Positions 24,510 through 32,579 of a stretch of 64,000 nucleotides of DNA are shown in pieces. The DNA comes from Streptomyces sp. CB01249 (lineage in GTDB: Bacteria; Actinomycetota; Actinomycetes; Streptomycetales; Streptomycetaceae). A program made the position numbers and the translations under genes. The notes beneath the pieces are model-generated. The model ran no database searches, was not told where the DNA came from, and saw nothing but the letters and a program-made list of their open reading frames with translations. The stretch covers positions 85,600-149,599 of the forward strand of contig NZ_LISW01000007.1 in NCBI RefSeq assembly GCF_001905735.1, given 5' to 3'. Numbering within the stretch: the first letter of the stretch is position 1; every line of letters begins with the position of its first letter.

Positions 24510-26645
24510 TCACTCCGGCGTGACCGTACCGTCCGTCAGTCCGTCGTAGAGGCCCTGGACGAGCTGTCCGCCGAGGCGTCCGGCGAGCCGCAGCGCGTCC
24601 TCGAACGCGGCGAGCGCGCGGAACCGTTCGCCGTACCGCCGCTGCTCCGCCAGGGGCAGGCGCGGCAGTTGGAGGCGGCGGGCGTCGAGCCGGGTCGCGG
24701 TGGAGGCGTGGCTGCTGGCCTGCCGGTTGTTGGTGGTGCCGCGCAGGAAGCCGGCGAGGAACCAGGGGTCGAGCACGGCCGGGTCGGGGCGCAGCAGCTG
24801 GAGGTTGCGGCCGAGCGCGGCGCCCGCGGTGGCCTCGTCCACGACCCGGACGACGGTGACGCCGCCGAGCACGGGAACGACGACGTCGCCCGCCTCGACC
24901 AGGACGGGCTCCTCGGGGGCGCCGGTGGCCGGGGCGCCGGAGGGCGGTGTGCCGCCCAGCACGTCGTGCTCGGTGAGAACGGGGCCGGTCCCGGTGCCGG
25001 CGCCTCCGTGGCGCAGCTGGAGGGCACCCGCGCGGGCGAGTTCGCCGAGGGTGGTGAGCGGGCGGTGTGCGGGTGCGGTGGGCGCGGGGGGCGGCGGGGT
25101 GAGGCTCGTGGCGAGGCCCAGGGTCGTGGTCAGCCGCTCCCGTACGACGACGAGCTCGGCGGGTCCGCCGGTGGCTGCGGGGGACGGGAGGTGGCGGGCG
25201 GGGGCGAGGTCCACGTCGTCGTCGAGGAGTTCGATGACGGGGACGGTGCGGGAGGCGGCGGAGTGCGGTGCCGTGGGCTGCGGCTGCTGTCCCTCGTACG
25301 CGTGCCAGGCGTCGAGCACCGCGTGGCGCAGGGCGGTCAGGTCGAGGCGGTCCCGGCCGCCGCCGGTGGTCTGCTCGGCGGGCTCCGCGGTGTCGATCAG
25401 CAGCAGTTCGGGCGTGGGCTGCGGCTCGGCGCCGGGCCTGCGGAGCACCCACAGGTGGAGCGGGATGCCGTACGGGGGCGCGGCGCCGGCCGGGAGCGCG
25501 ATGACGGCGCGCAGGGCTCCCCGGCGCAGGAGGTCGGCGCGGATACGGCGGCCGGAGCGGCGGGAGGCGGCGGCGGGCGGCATCAGGAGGACGGCGGTGC
25601 CGCCGTCGCGCAGCCGGGCCAGCGCGTGCTGCACCCAGGCGAGTTCGGACTCGGTGCGGGCGGGGAAGCCGTACTCCCAGCGCGGGTCGTAGGCGAGTTC
25701 GTCGTGGCCCCAGTTGCGCTCGTTGAACGGCGGGTGGCAGAGCACCGCGTCGGCGGCCAGGCGCGGGAAGGCGTCGGTGCGCAGGGTGTCCCCGGTGCGC
25801 ACGTCGAGGGTGCGCTCGCCGGGGGCGGTGCGCGGGGTGTCCGCGGTGCGCAGGGCGAGGCGGAGCGCGGTGACGGCGGCGAGGCCGGGGTCGCTCTCCT
25901 GGGCGTGGAGGGCGGTGGGGCTACTCGTGGCGTCGGGGGCTCCCGCGGCGTCCGCCGGGCCGAGGGCCGCGGTCAGCAGGGCGCCGGTGCCCGCCGCCGG
26001 GTCGAGCACCGTGCGCACGCCGGGTCCGCCGGTGCCGGCCAGCTCCGCCATCAGTTCGGCGAGCCCGGGCGGGGTGAGCGTGTACTGGCGCGGGTTGGCG
26101 TCGAGCTGACGGCCGAGCAGGAACTCGTACGTCTCGTGGACGCCGGTCCCGGCGGTCCCGGCGGCCAGCTCGGCGGCGCCGCGCAGCAGCGGCACGGACG
26201 GCAGGAGCTCGGCGCGGTCCGGGGTGCGGACGGCGCGCCCGTTCCCTGCGGGGCCGAAGCGGTCGGCGAGGGCGTCGTCCAGGGCGAGCGAGAGCACCCC
26301 GGCCATCCGCTCGTCGGACACACCGGTGATCTCCCGCCAGGCGGCGGGGCTGCGGTTCACCAGGAGCAGGGCGCAGCCGGTGTGGACGAGGGCGGTGACG
26401 GGGCCCGCCGGGTGGCCGGCGAGCTGCTGCCAGACGCGTTCGCGGAGGGGGACCTCGACCAGCTTGCCCTGGTCGCGCAGCCACCGCTCGACCTCGGACA
26501 GGGCGAAGGACGGGCTGGTCTCGGTGCCGCCCACGGGCTGGGGGAAGTCGGCGTGCCGGCGGCGCCAGTTGCTGACGGCGGCGCGCCCCACGCCCGCCAG
26601 GCGGGCGATCCCGGCGGCGGTCACCTCTGTCGCGTTCTCCGGCAC
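24510..26645 (-). CDS. HTH - N6-adenine DNA methylase - specificity-domain fusion
   Basis: Type I-like modification protein, 711 residues, start GTG at 26645 (GGGAGA upstream). Residues 8-60 form a DNA-binding helix-turn-helix (GIARLAGVGRAAVSNWRRR). The HsdM-type methylase follows: SAM motif VLDPAAGTGALL (215-221) and catalytic region VLCHPPFNERNWG near 304, where the Asn of the normal NPPF motif is His (codon CAC at 25734-25736). The C-terminal 180 residues look like half an HsdS target-recognition unit (GDVVVPVLGG, LQLLRPDP, RLQLPRLPLAEQRRYGERF). No restriction subunit is nearby. Either an orphan methylase with an altered active site or a DNA-binding protein that no longer methylates. Family is certain; activity is not. 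Confidence 0.85.
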   Translation of the reverse strand: MPENATEVTAAGIARLAGVGRAAVSNWRRRHADFPQPVGGTETSPSFALSEVERWLRDQGKLVEVPLRERVWQQLAGHPAGPVTALVHTGCALLLVNRSPAAWREITGVSDERMAGVLSLALDDALADRFGPAGNGRAVRTPDRAELLPSVPLLRGAAELAAGTAGTGVHETYEFLLGRQLDANPRQYTLTPPGLAELMAELAGTGGPGVRTVLDPAAGTGALLTAALGPADAAGAPDATSSPTALHAQESDPGLAAVTALRLALRTADTPRTAPGERTLDVRTGDTLRTDAFPRLAADAVLCHPPFNERNWGHDELAYDPRWEYGFPARTESELAWVQHALARLRDGGTAVLLMPPAAASRRSGRRIRADLLRRGALRAVIALPAGAAPPYGIPLHLWVLRRPGAEPQPTPELLLIDTAEPAEQTTGGGRDRLDLTALRHAVLDAWHAYEGQQPQPTAPHSAASRTVPVIELLDDDVDLAPARHLPSPAATGGPAELVVVRERLTTTLGLATSLTPPPPAPTAPAHRPLTTLGELARAGALQLRHGGAGTGTGPVLTEHDVLGGTPPSGAPATGAPEEPVLVEAGDVVVPVLGGVTVVRVVDEATAGAALGRNLQLLRPDPAVLDPWFLAGFLRGTTNNRQASSHASTATRLDARRLQLPRLPLAEQRRYGERFRALAAFEDALRLAGRLGGQLVQGLYDGLTDGTVTPE

Positions 26646-26751
26646 TTGCTGTCTCCCTGTGCTGTACCGCTGGCGGGTCGGGGCGAGCATACCGACCCGT
26701 ACACAGCAGCGCACTCGCCATCGATTCACGGCGTGCACGAACCTGTTTCGC

Positions 26752-26790
26752 GTGAACCGTGTTGACTCGGTTCACAGATGATGCTGTGAT
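26752..26790 (+). promoter_or_regulatory. Promoter with overlapping palindromic operator
   Basis: TTGACT (26762-26767) and TGTGAT (26785-26790) are spaced by exactly 17 bases, a strong housekeeping-type promoter for the gene at 26866. The inverted repeat GTGAACCG (26752-26759) and CGGTTCAC (26768-26775) surrounds the -35 element, so a dimeric regulator bound there would block polymerase. It lies in the divergent region with the methylase gene. Confidence 0.6.
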
Positions 26791-26865
26791 TGACCCGTCG
26801 CTGAACGAGCGGCATCAGGTGGATCCGCTCACCACTTCATCCCGTACTTGCCGAAGGGCACAGCC

Positions 26866-27744
26866 ATGTCCCAGTTCACGCAGCCGCCGCAGTCCCCGCA
26901 GCCCCCGCACTCCCAGCCGCAGCAGCCGTACGGCCCCGCTCACGCGCCCGGCCTGCGCCCCGCGCGCAACGGACTGGGCATCGCCGCCCTGATCCTCGGG
27001 CTCATCGGTGCGGTGTCGGGCCTGATCCCGTTCCTCTTCTGGCTGGCGGGCATCCTCGGGACGATCGCGCTGATCCTGGGGCTCGTGGGCCGGGGCCGCG
27101 CCAAGAGGGGCGAGGCGACGAACAAGAAGATGGCCACGTTCGGCACGGTCCTCGCGCTGATCGCGCTGATCATGTCGGTGGTCGGCGCGGTGATCACCTT
27201 CAAGGCGGTGGACGACGCGGTGGACGACCTGAACAAGGCGGTGTCGGACACGAAGACGTCCGCGAAGCCGAAGGCGGGCGAGGACGCCGGCAAGGGCGCG
27301 GAGAAGGAGAAGTCCGGCGACGACAAGGCCGGCAAGGAGGAGAAGCCCACCGGTGAGGCACTGGAGGCCGGTGACGCGATCGTGTACGACGACGACCTCA
27401 CGGTCACGGTGGGCGACGCGACGAAGTACTCCCCCGGCGAGTTCGCGGCCGGTCACACCAAGGGCAACAAGGCGTACCAGGTCGCCGTGGTGATCGAGAA
27501 CGCGGGCAAGGAGAAGTTCGACTCGGCGCTGGTCACCGTCGAGGGACGGGCCGGGAAGGACGGGGTCGACGCGGAGCAGATCTTCGACGACAAGGTCGGC
27601 TCGGGCTTCACCGGCACGATCCTGCCGGGCAAGAAGGTCACGGTGCTCTACGCGTTCGACGCACCGGCCGACGCGAAGAACCTCACCGTGGAGGTCAGCC
27701 CCAGCTTCACGTACGACTCGACGCAGTGGGACCTGAAGCTCTGA
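26866..27744 (+). CDS. DUF4190/DUF4352-type membrane-anchored protein
   Basis: Exported, membrane-anchored protein of unknown function, 292 residues. The ATG at 26866 is chosen over one six codons earlier because AAGG precedes it and the Gln/Pro-rich opening (SQFTQPPQSPQPP) is typical. Two membrane helices (about 37-62 and 80-105) form a DUF4190 unit with a Lys/Arg-rich loop between (GRGRAKRGEATNKK). A Lys/Glu-rich linker (about 118-165) leads to a beta-rich DUF4352-like domain (about 170-292) presumably outside the membrane (VTVGDATKY, YQVAVVIENAG). Transcribed alone from a clear promoter and ended by a strong hairpin. Confidence 0.82.
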   Translation: MSQFTQPPQSPQPPHSQPQQPYGPAHAPGLRPARNGLGIAALILGLIGAVSGLIPFLFWLAGILGTIALILGLVGRGRAKRGEATNKKMATFGTVLALIALIMSVVGAVITFKAVDDAVDDLNKAVSDTKTSAKPKAGEDAGKGAEKEKSGDDKAGKEEKPTGEALEAGDAIVYDDDLTVTVGDATKYSPGEFAAGHTKGNKAYQVAVVIENAGKEKFDSALVTVEGRAGKDGVDAEQIFDDKVGSGFTGTILPGKKVTVLYAFDAPADAKNLTVEVSPSFTYDSTQWDLKL

Positions 27745-27771
27745 CCCGCGCAGCGTGCCCGGCCCCCGCGG

Positions 27772-27794
27772 AACCCGCCCCCAGGGCGGGTTTT
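27772..27794. terminator. Bidirectional terminator between convergent genes
   Basis: AACCCGCCC (27772-27780) pairs with GGGCGGGTT (27784-27792) around a three-base loop, flanked by T on the plus strand and A on the other side, between genes ending at 27744 and 27805. Confidence 0.85.
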
Positions 27795-27804
27795 CCGCGT
27801 CGGC

Positions 27805-28425
27805 TCAGCCCTCGCGCTCCCCCGGCCAGGCGGCCAGCGCCAGTTCGGCGATCTCGGCCAGCTCCTCCGGGCCCGCCCCGTCGCAGGAGCGCTGCGACAT
27901 GCCCTGGACGACTGTCGCGAAGTACCCGGCGAGGGCCCGGGGGTTCACCCGCGCCGGCAGTTCGCCCGCGCGCTGCGCGTCCCGCAGCCGCGCTTCCCAG
28001 GCCGTGATGTTGGAGTTGCGCACGCCCCTCAGACGGTCGGCCACCCCGGCGTCCTGCGGGGTGACGTTCGCGGCCCCCCTGATCACCATGCAGCCCGCCG
28101 GGTGCGAGCGGTCCGCGTAGATCCGCGCGGCCTCCCGCAGGAGGCGTGCGAACGCGCGGTAGGCCGTGGGCTCCTGTTCCAGGGCGTCGCGCATGAAGGT
28201 CCCGACGGGCGTCCTCCCGTACGCGGCGACCGCCTCCTCGAAGAGCGACCGCTTGTCGCCGAACGCGGCGTAGAGGCTCGCGGGCCGGATGCCCATCGCC
28301 TCCGTCAGCTCACCGATCGAGGTCGCCCCGTATCCCCGCTCCCAGAACAGCCGGACGGCCGCCGCGAGCGCGGCGTCCCGGTCGAAGGAGCGCGGCCGTC
28401 CGCGCACCGCACCTGTCTCACCCAT
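27805..28425 (-). CDS. TetR-family transcriptional regulator
   Basis: Repressor of the adjacent dehydrogenase gene, by position, 206 residues. The ATG at 28425 places the helix-turn-helix at the N-terminus (about 15-60: RDAALAAAVRLFWERGYGAT, SIGELTEAMGIRPASLYAAF, GDKRSLFEEAV). The C-terminal effector domain resembles the AcrR/TetR_C_16-like type (AFARLLREAARIYADRSHPAG, CMVIRGAAN, AGYFATVVQGMSQRSCDGA). It is divergent from an SDR oxidoreductase, a common one-target arrangement. The palindrome CGTTC/GAACG between the two genes is a likely operator. Ligand unknown. Confidence 0.9.
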   Translation of the reverse strand: MGETGAVRGRPRSFDRDAALAAAVRLFWERGYGATSIGELTEAMGIRPASLYAAFGDKRSLFEEAVAAYGRTPVGTFMRDALEQEPTAYRAFARLLREAARIYADRSHPAGCMVIRGAANVTPQDAGVADRLRGVRNSNITAWEARLRDAQRAGELPARVNPRALAGYFATVVQGMSQRSCDGAGPEELAEIAELALAAWPGEREG

Positions 28426-28464
28426 GCCCCACATTCTAGAGCGCCCGCTCAAGAAGTCGTGCTA

Positions 28465-28480
28465 CGTTCTTTCTGGAACG
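28465..28480. promoter_or_regulatory. Candidate TetR operator
   Basis: CGTTCTTTCTGGAACG has five-base inverted arms with a six-base centre and lies in the 87-base gap between the divergent TetR and SDR genes, 32 bases before the SDR start. Confidence 0.5.
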
Positions 28481-28512
28481 ATCACTCAACAAATAGCTGA
28501 GGGGTAACAGTC

Positions 28513-29286
28513 ATGCCTGCACACGCACTTGAGGGCAAGGTCGCACTGGTCACCGGTGGCAGCCGGGGCATCGGCAGGGGCATCGCGGAACGCCTCGGAC
28601 GCGAGGGCGCCGTCGTCGCCGTCGCCTACGCCAGGGACGCGGCAGCGGCCGACGAGGTCGTGGAGGTCATCCGGAAGAACGGCGGCTCGGCGTTCGCCCT
28701 CCGGGCAGAGCTGGGCACCCATGGGGACGCGGCCGCGCTGTGGGAGGCGTTCGACGCGGAGATCACCGCGCACGCGCCCGACGGCGGGGTGGACATCATC
28801 GTGAACAACGCGGGCGCCGGGCTCTACTCCGAGCTGTCCTCGCTCACCGAGGAGGCGTTCGACAAGGTCTTCGCCGTCAACGTGCGGGCACCGTTCTTCA
28901 TCGTCCGCCACGGGCTCGGCCGGCTGCGCGACGGCGGCCGGGTCATCAACATATCCAGCGGCGCGGCCCGGATCGCGATGCCGAACATCATCGCCTACAG
29001 CGCGACGAAGGGCGCCCTGGACAACTTCACGCTGACCCTCGCCAAGGAGCTGGGCCCGCGCGGCATCACGGTCAACTCGGTGGCCCCCGGCATCATCGAC
29101 ACCGACATCAACGCGGACTGGCTGCGCGGCGACGCGGAGGCGGAGGCCCGGTCCGCGTCCCTGGCCGCCCTGGGCCGCGTCGGACAGCCGCGCGACGTCG
29201 CGGACGTCGTGGCGTTCCTCGCCTCGGACGACTCCCGCTGGGTGACGGGCACGGTGATCGACGCGACGGGGGGCTCGGGGCTCTGA
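28513..29286 (+). CDS. Short-chain dehydrogenase/reductase
   Basis: Classical SDR oxidoreductase, 257 residues, probably NADP(H)-dependent 3-oxoacyl-reductase-like. The cofactor motif is VTGGSRGIGRGIAERLG (TGxxxGIG), the structural motif NNAG is in IIVNNAGAGLYSE, and the catalytic Ser and Tyr-x-x-x-Lys appear in INISSGAARI and AYSATKGALDN. The C-terminus has the usual APGIIDTDINADWL and the ending DATGGSGL. AGGGG precedes the ATG at 28513. It is divergent from the TetR gene and is presumably derepressed by a small molecule that the enzyme may reduce. Substrate unknown. Confidence 0.93.
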   Translation: MPAHALEGKVALVTGGSRGIGRGIAERLGREGAVVAVAYARDAAAADEVVEVIRKNGGSAFALRAELGTHGDAAALWEAFDAEITAHAPDGGVDIIVNNAGAGLYSELSSLTEEAFDKVFAVNVRAPFFIVRHGLGRLRDGGRVINISSGAARIAMPNIIAYSATKGALDNFTLTLAKELGPRGITVNSVAPGIIDTDINADWLRGDAEAEARSASLAALGRVGQPRDVADVVAFLASDDSRWVTGTVIDATGGSGL

Positions 29287-29351
29287 GGACGCGGCCGGGG
29301 CACGGGGAGGGCGGCGGACCGGGCCCGCCGCCCCTCGTGACTACCGCCGCG

Positions 29352-30134
29352 TCAGCCGCCGCACTGCTTCAGCATCATGTCCTTGTCCGCGCTCGTCACC
29401 GGCAGGTCGTACTTCAGGGAGACCTGCGCGAAGCGGAGCACGTACGCGCAGCGGATCGGCTTGTACGGGGGGAGCCAGGTCGCGGGGCCCGCGTCGCGTT
29501 TGGCGTTGTTGGCCGGGCCGTCGACGGGGATGAGGTTGAGCGGGTCGTTGGCGATCTGCTGGCGCTTGGACTCGTTCCAGTGGGCGGCGCCCATCTGCCA
29601 GTCGTACGACAGCGGCATCACGTGGTCGATCTGGACCTTGGTCGCCTGCTGCTTGCGCCACTCGATGGTCTTGCCGGTGTACGGGTCCTTGAGCGTCATG
29701 GAGACGACCACGCACTTCGAACCGGAGCGCAGCTCGACGTCCTTGCCGTCCCGGGCGAGCAGGTCGTTGCGGGTGTCGCAGCCGTTGTGGGACAGGGGGA
29801 CGTCGTCCACCGAGTCCTTCCACGCGTACCCGAACTTGTCCCGCTCGTAACCGGTCTTGGGGCCGCGCCCCTTGGTGGCGACCTTCTCGATGATCTTCCG
29901 TGCCGCCGCACGGTCCTTGTCGGAGGTGAGGGGCGCGAGGCCGGGCTTCGTCCCGTCGTCGTTCGTCAGCGGGCTGGCGCCGAAGCCGGTGGCGGACTGG
30001 CCGCCGCCGTCCGCGCCGCCGCCGGTGGTGTCGATGTCCTTGGGCAGTTGGTCGGGGTCGCAGCCGCTCAGCGTCAGCACGGCCGTGGCGGCCAGGGCGG
30101 GGACCATCACTCGACACACGCGGGGAGATATCAC
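29352..30134 (-). CDS. Secreted HNH (DUF1524-type) nuclease lipoprotein
   Basis: Extracellular or envelope-anchored nuclease, 260 residues. The signal sequence (about 1-24, PALAATAVLTLSGC) ends in a lipobox whose Cys is near residue 25, so the protein is probably a lipoprotein. A Gly/Asp-rich linker is followed by a conserved domain with Cys pairs (NGCDTRND, GSKCVVVS) and the HNH/DUF1524 core: QIDHVMPLSYDWQMGAAHW, then IANDPLNLIPVDGPANNAKR and GPATWLPPY, ending in a Cys-containing helix. The Asp-His and the Asn-containing segment are the expected catalytic and metal residues. Streptomyces encode many such secreted nucleases; roles in DNA scavenging or mycelial turnover are inferred. Start at 30134 is tentative; a GTG at the CRVMV segment is an alternative. 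Confidence 0.88.
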   Translation of the reverse strand: MISPRVCRVMVPALAATAVLTLSGCDPDQLPKDIDTTGGGADGGGQSATGFGASPLTNDDGTKPGLAPLTSDKDRAAARKIIEKVATKGRGPKTGYERDKFGYAWKDSVDDVPLSHNGCDTRNDLLARDGKDVELRSGSKCVVVSMTLKDPYTGKTIEWRKQQATKVQIDHVMPLSYDWQMGAAHWNESKRQQIANDPLNLIPVDGPANNAKRDAGPATWLPPYKPIRCAYVLRFAQVSLKYDLPVTSADKDMMLKQCGG

Positions 30135-30210
30135 TCGTAGCCGTCCTGACGGTGAGAAAGCCGAACCAACCAGGGAATTCTACGAACGTCTTCCCCGCCA
30201 GGAGGATTTC

Positions 30211-30243
30211 ATGGCTGCGATCCGTTCCCGCGTGCGGGCCTGA
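30211..30243 (+). CDS. Possible ten-residue small peptide
   Basis: A ten-codon reading frame (MAAIRSRVRA) follows a perfect AGGAGG ribosome site with correct spacing (ATTTC to the ATG at 30211). Its TGA is adjacent to the stop of the convergent gene at 30244. Length and Arg content suit a small regulatory or leader peptide, but no downstream plus-strand gene follows for almost 1 kb. It may be a chance frame. Confidence 0.35.
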   Translation: MAAIRSRVRA

Positions 30244-31110
30244 TCACACCTTGCCGATGCCCAGCGTGTTCTCGGACGGCAGCAGCCCCGACCCGATCGC
30301 CGCCACCCACAGCGGGCCCAGCAGTGCGACCAGCCGTTCCCGCTCCGCGTACGTGAGCACCCGCCACGGACCCGCCGCCGCCTCGTCCGTACGCCGCTCG
30401 ACCTCGGCCCGCAGCGCCCGGCCCGCCTCGGTCGCCGTGCCGTCGGCGGTCACCAGGCCCCGCTTCTCCAGCCGGTCGAGCGCCGCCTGCCACTCCCCCT
30501 CGTCCCAGCCCCGGCTGCCGAAGACCTCGCGTCGGGCCGCCCCGATCGCCGCGAAGGAGACCAGCGACTCGACGGGGTCCAGCTCCGCGTGCGCGAGGGC
30601 CGCGAGGTGGCCGTCGCCCCGGTGTTCGCGCAGGACGGTCGCCGCGTGCCACAGGGCGAGGTGGGGTGCGTCGGGCCAGGGCAGCGCGGCGTTCGCGGCG
30701 GCCATCGGCCGGTCCGCCGTATCGGCCGCCTCCGCGACGCGCCGCAGCAGCGCGGCGGCCTCGGCCGTGTCCGGCGAGGCGGTCCCGTCGCCCAGGAGCG
30801 CCTGGTACGTACGGTCGACGGCCCGCTCCCGCGCGGCCAGCACCGCGTCCGGCGAGGCGACCGACCAGACGGCGGGGACGTACGCGCCGACCATGCGCGG
30901 GCTGAAGCTGTGGAACGTCTCCCCGACCCGGTCCGCCCCCGCCGCGCCCAGCGGCGCCGCGCGCCAGGCGAAGTAGCTCGGCCACCGCTCATCGACCGCG
31001 TATCCGAGCGCGGCGGCCTCCTCGAACGCCTCCGGCGCGTAGTACAGGACGGCGTGCACCGGCTCCAGCAGGTGCCACAGCTGCCGTACACGCATCAGGT
31101 CCTCAGACAT
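30244..31110 (-). CDS. SCO6745-family helical protein
   Basis: Uncharacterised actinobacterial protein, 288 residues, start ATG at 31110 with GGAAGG seven bases upstream. It is all-helical and begins with LWHLLEPVHAVLYYAPEAF, typical of the SCO6745 family, followed by YFAWRAAPLGAAGADRVGET and VSLLEPV-like repeats. The C-terminal third resembles a winged helix (WQAALDRLEKRGLVTADGTA, VERRTDEAAAG). The family has been grouped with HTH-containing proteins, but no ligand is known. It is divergent from a TetR gene, which probably regulates it. No membrane helix or signal peptide is present. Confidence 0.82.
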   Translation of the reverse strand: MSEDLMRVRQLWHLLEPVHAVLYYAPEAFEEAAALGYAVDERWPSYFAWRAAPLGAAGADRVGETFHSFSPRMVGAYVPAVWSVASPDAVLAARERAVDRTYQALLGDGTASPDTAEAAALLRRVAEAADTADRPMAAANAALPWPDAPHLALWHAATVLREHRGDGHLAALAHAELDPVESLVSFAAIGAARREVFGSRGWDEGEWQAALDRLEKRGLVTADGTATEAGRALRAEVERRTDEAAAGPWRVLTYAERERLVALLGPLWVAAIGSGLLPSENTLGIGKV

Positions 31111-31142
31111 GTCCACACCTTCCGCCACGCCACGCACCGGCC

Positions 31143-31207
31143 ATCTAGCCACTGCCTAGATCCCCAGAGTGCGCGTCATCGGCGAACTTGTCAACGACTA
31201 GATCCCG
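31143..31207. promoter_or_regulatory. Repeated CTAGAT operator sites between divergent genes
   Basis: ATCTAG (31143-31148) and CTAGAT (31156-31161) form a perfect inverted repeat with a seven-base centre. CTAGATCCC occurs at 31156-31164 and again at 31199-31207. The sites cover the region between the SCO6745-family gene and the TetR gene and probably bind the TetR protein. Confidence 0.55.
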
Positions 31208-31222
31208 CGTAACCTGCTGTCC

Positions 31223-31795
31223 ATGACCAGCGACCGCGCCTACCACCACGGCGACCTGCGGCGGGCCGTCCTCGCCGCCGCCCTCGACGTCATCCGCACC
31301 GAGGGCCCCGCCGCGCTCAGCCTGCGCGACCTGGCCCGCCGGGCGGGCGTCTCCCACGCCGCCCCCGCCCACCACTTCAAGGACCGCACCGGCCTGCTGA
31401 CCGCGATCGCCGCCGAGGGCTACGCCCTGTTCGCGGACACCCTGGCGGCGGCCCCGGACCTCCAGGAGCGGGGCGTGGCGTACGTACGGTTCGCGCGGGC
31501 GCACCCGGCCCACTTCCAGGTGATGTTCCAGCCGGACCTGTACCGCACGGACGACGAGGACCTCTTGGCCGCGAAGGACCGCGCCACGGCGGAACTACGC
31601 GCGGGGGTCGCCGACCGGCCCCCCACCGACGACCCCCGCGTGGCAGGCGTGGCCGCCTGGTCCCTCGCCCACGGCTTCGCCACGCTGCTGCTGAGCGGCA
31701 ACCTGGACGACGCGGTGGGCGACCGCGACCCGGAAGAGGTCTTCCGCCTGGTCGGCCGACTGCTGTTCAGCCCCGGGGACGTGCCCGGCCGGTGA
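31223..31795 (+). CDS. TetR/AcrR-family regulator (WHG-type C-terminus)
   Basis: Transcriptional repressor, 190 residues. The DNA-binding part is residues 8-55 (YHHGDLRRAVLAAALDVI, SLRDLARRAGVSHAAPAHHF), which is the typical start of TetR proteins with a WHG effector domain. The C-terminal domain (about 75-185) contains YVRFARAHPAHFQVMFQPDL and VAGVAAWSLAHGFATLLLSG, matching that subfamily. It is divergent from the SCO6745-family gene and preceded by repeated CTAGAT sites, so it likely controls itself and that gene. A convergent GntR gene ends five bases later. Confidence 0.9.
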   Translation: MTSDRAYHHGDLRRAVLAAALDVIRTEGPAALSLRDLARRAGVSHAAPAHHFKDRTGLLTAIAAEGYALFADTLAAAPDLQERGVAYVRFARAHPAHFQVMFQPDLYRTDDEDLLAAKDRATAELRAGVADRPPTDDPRVAGVAAWSLAHGFATLLLSGNLDDAVGDRDPEEVFRLVGRLLFSPGDVPGR

Positions 31796-31799
31796 AGGC

Positions 31800-32579
31800 C
31801 TATTCGGCCGTGAACTCGTACTGCACCTCGTACAGATGCCCGGCCTTCACCATGACCGTGGCCTCGATGGGCCGCTCACCATCGCTGTAGACGACGCGCA
31901 GCGTACGCAGAACCGGCAGGCCGCCGGGCAGGCGCAGCGCCTGGTACTGCTCCTGAGTGGGCACCCGCGCGGACACGCGGTCGACGCTGAGCCGTGGAGG
32001 GTATCCCAGCTCCGCGAGCAGCGTCGGGGTTCCACCCGGGATCTTGCGGCGAGCCGCCATCGGCGTACCGCTGACGATGTCCAGCGGGTAGTACGAGGCC
32101 ACGAGTTCGGCGGGTTCGTCGTTGATCACGAGCAACTGGCGCCGCAGCAGGGCCGGATCGCCCTCCGCAAGCCTCAGCGCCTCCGCGACATCCGCCGGTG
32201 GCCGGACCTCGGCCACTTCGAGCAGGGTGCTGTGCGCCCGAGCGCCGCCCTTCGCCGCTTCGGTCAGCCAGCGGTACGGTTCCCCCGCGCCCGCCGGGGC
32301 CATGGACGCAGCCGGGCGCACGGTCCGCTGGCGGTGCTCGCGGACGGTCACCGACGCGCCCGCCCTGCCGATCACCAGCGCCTCGTCCTTGAGCAGCTGC
32401 ACCGCCTTCTGGACCGTCGCGTTCGAGGCCTCGAACCGCTCCTTGAGGTGGGCCGTCGAGGGCAGATTCGCGCCGGGCGCGAGGTCTCCGCCCATGATCT
32501 GGTCCCTGAGATCAGCCGCGATCCGCTCATGCAACGAACGGTGGTCGGCGGCATCGGCTTCGGGTCTGGGCACAGTCAT
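31800..32579 (-). CDS. GntR-family regulator with UTRA effector domain
   Basis: HutC-type transcriptional regulator, 259 residues. The winged helix occupies about 15-80 (LHERIAADLRDQIMGGDLAPG, NLPSTAHLKERFEASNATVQ, QKAVQLLKDEALVIGRAG); the UTRA ligand-binding domain fills about 95-255 (LRLAEGDPALLRRQLLVI, YYPLDIVSGTPMA, LLAELGYPPRLSVDRVSARV, GLPVLRTLRVVYSDGERPIE). UTRA domains sense small metabolites such as sugars, histidine intermediates or antibiotics. The start overlaps the stop of a stand-alone UTRA gene by four bases, an unusual pairing that suggests hetero-oligomer formation. Ligand unknown. Confidence 0.92.
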   Translation of the reverse strand: MTVPRPEADAADHRSLHERIAADLRDQIMGGDLAPGANLPSTAHLKERFEASNATVQKAVQLLKDEALVIGRAGASVTVREHRQRTVRPAASMAPAGAGEPYRWLTEAAKGGARAHSTLLEVAEVRPPADVAEALRLAEGDPALLRRQLLVINDEPAELVASYYPLDIVSGTPMAARRKIPGGTPTLLAELGYPPRLSVDRVSARVPTQEQYQALRLPGGLPVLRTLRVVYSDGERPIEATVMVKAGHLYEVQYEFTAE

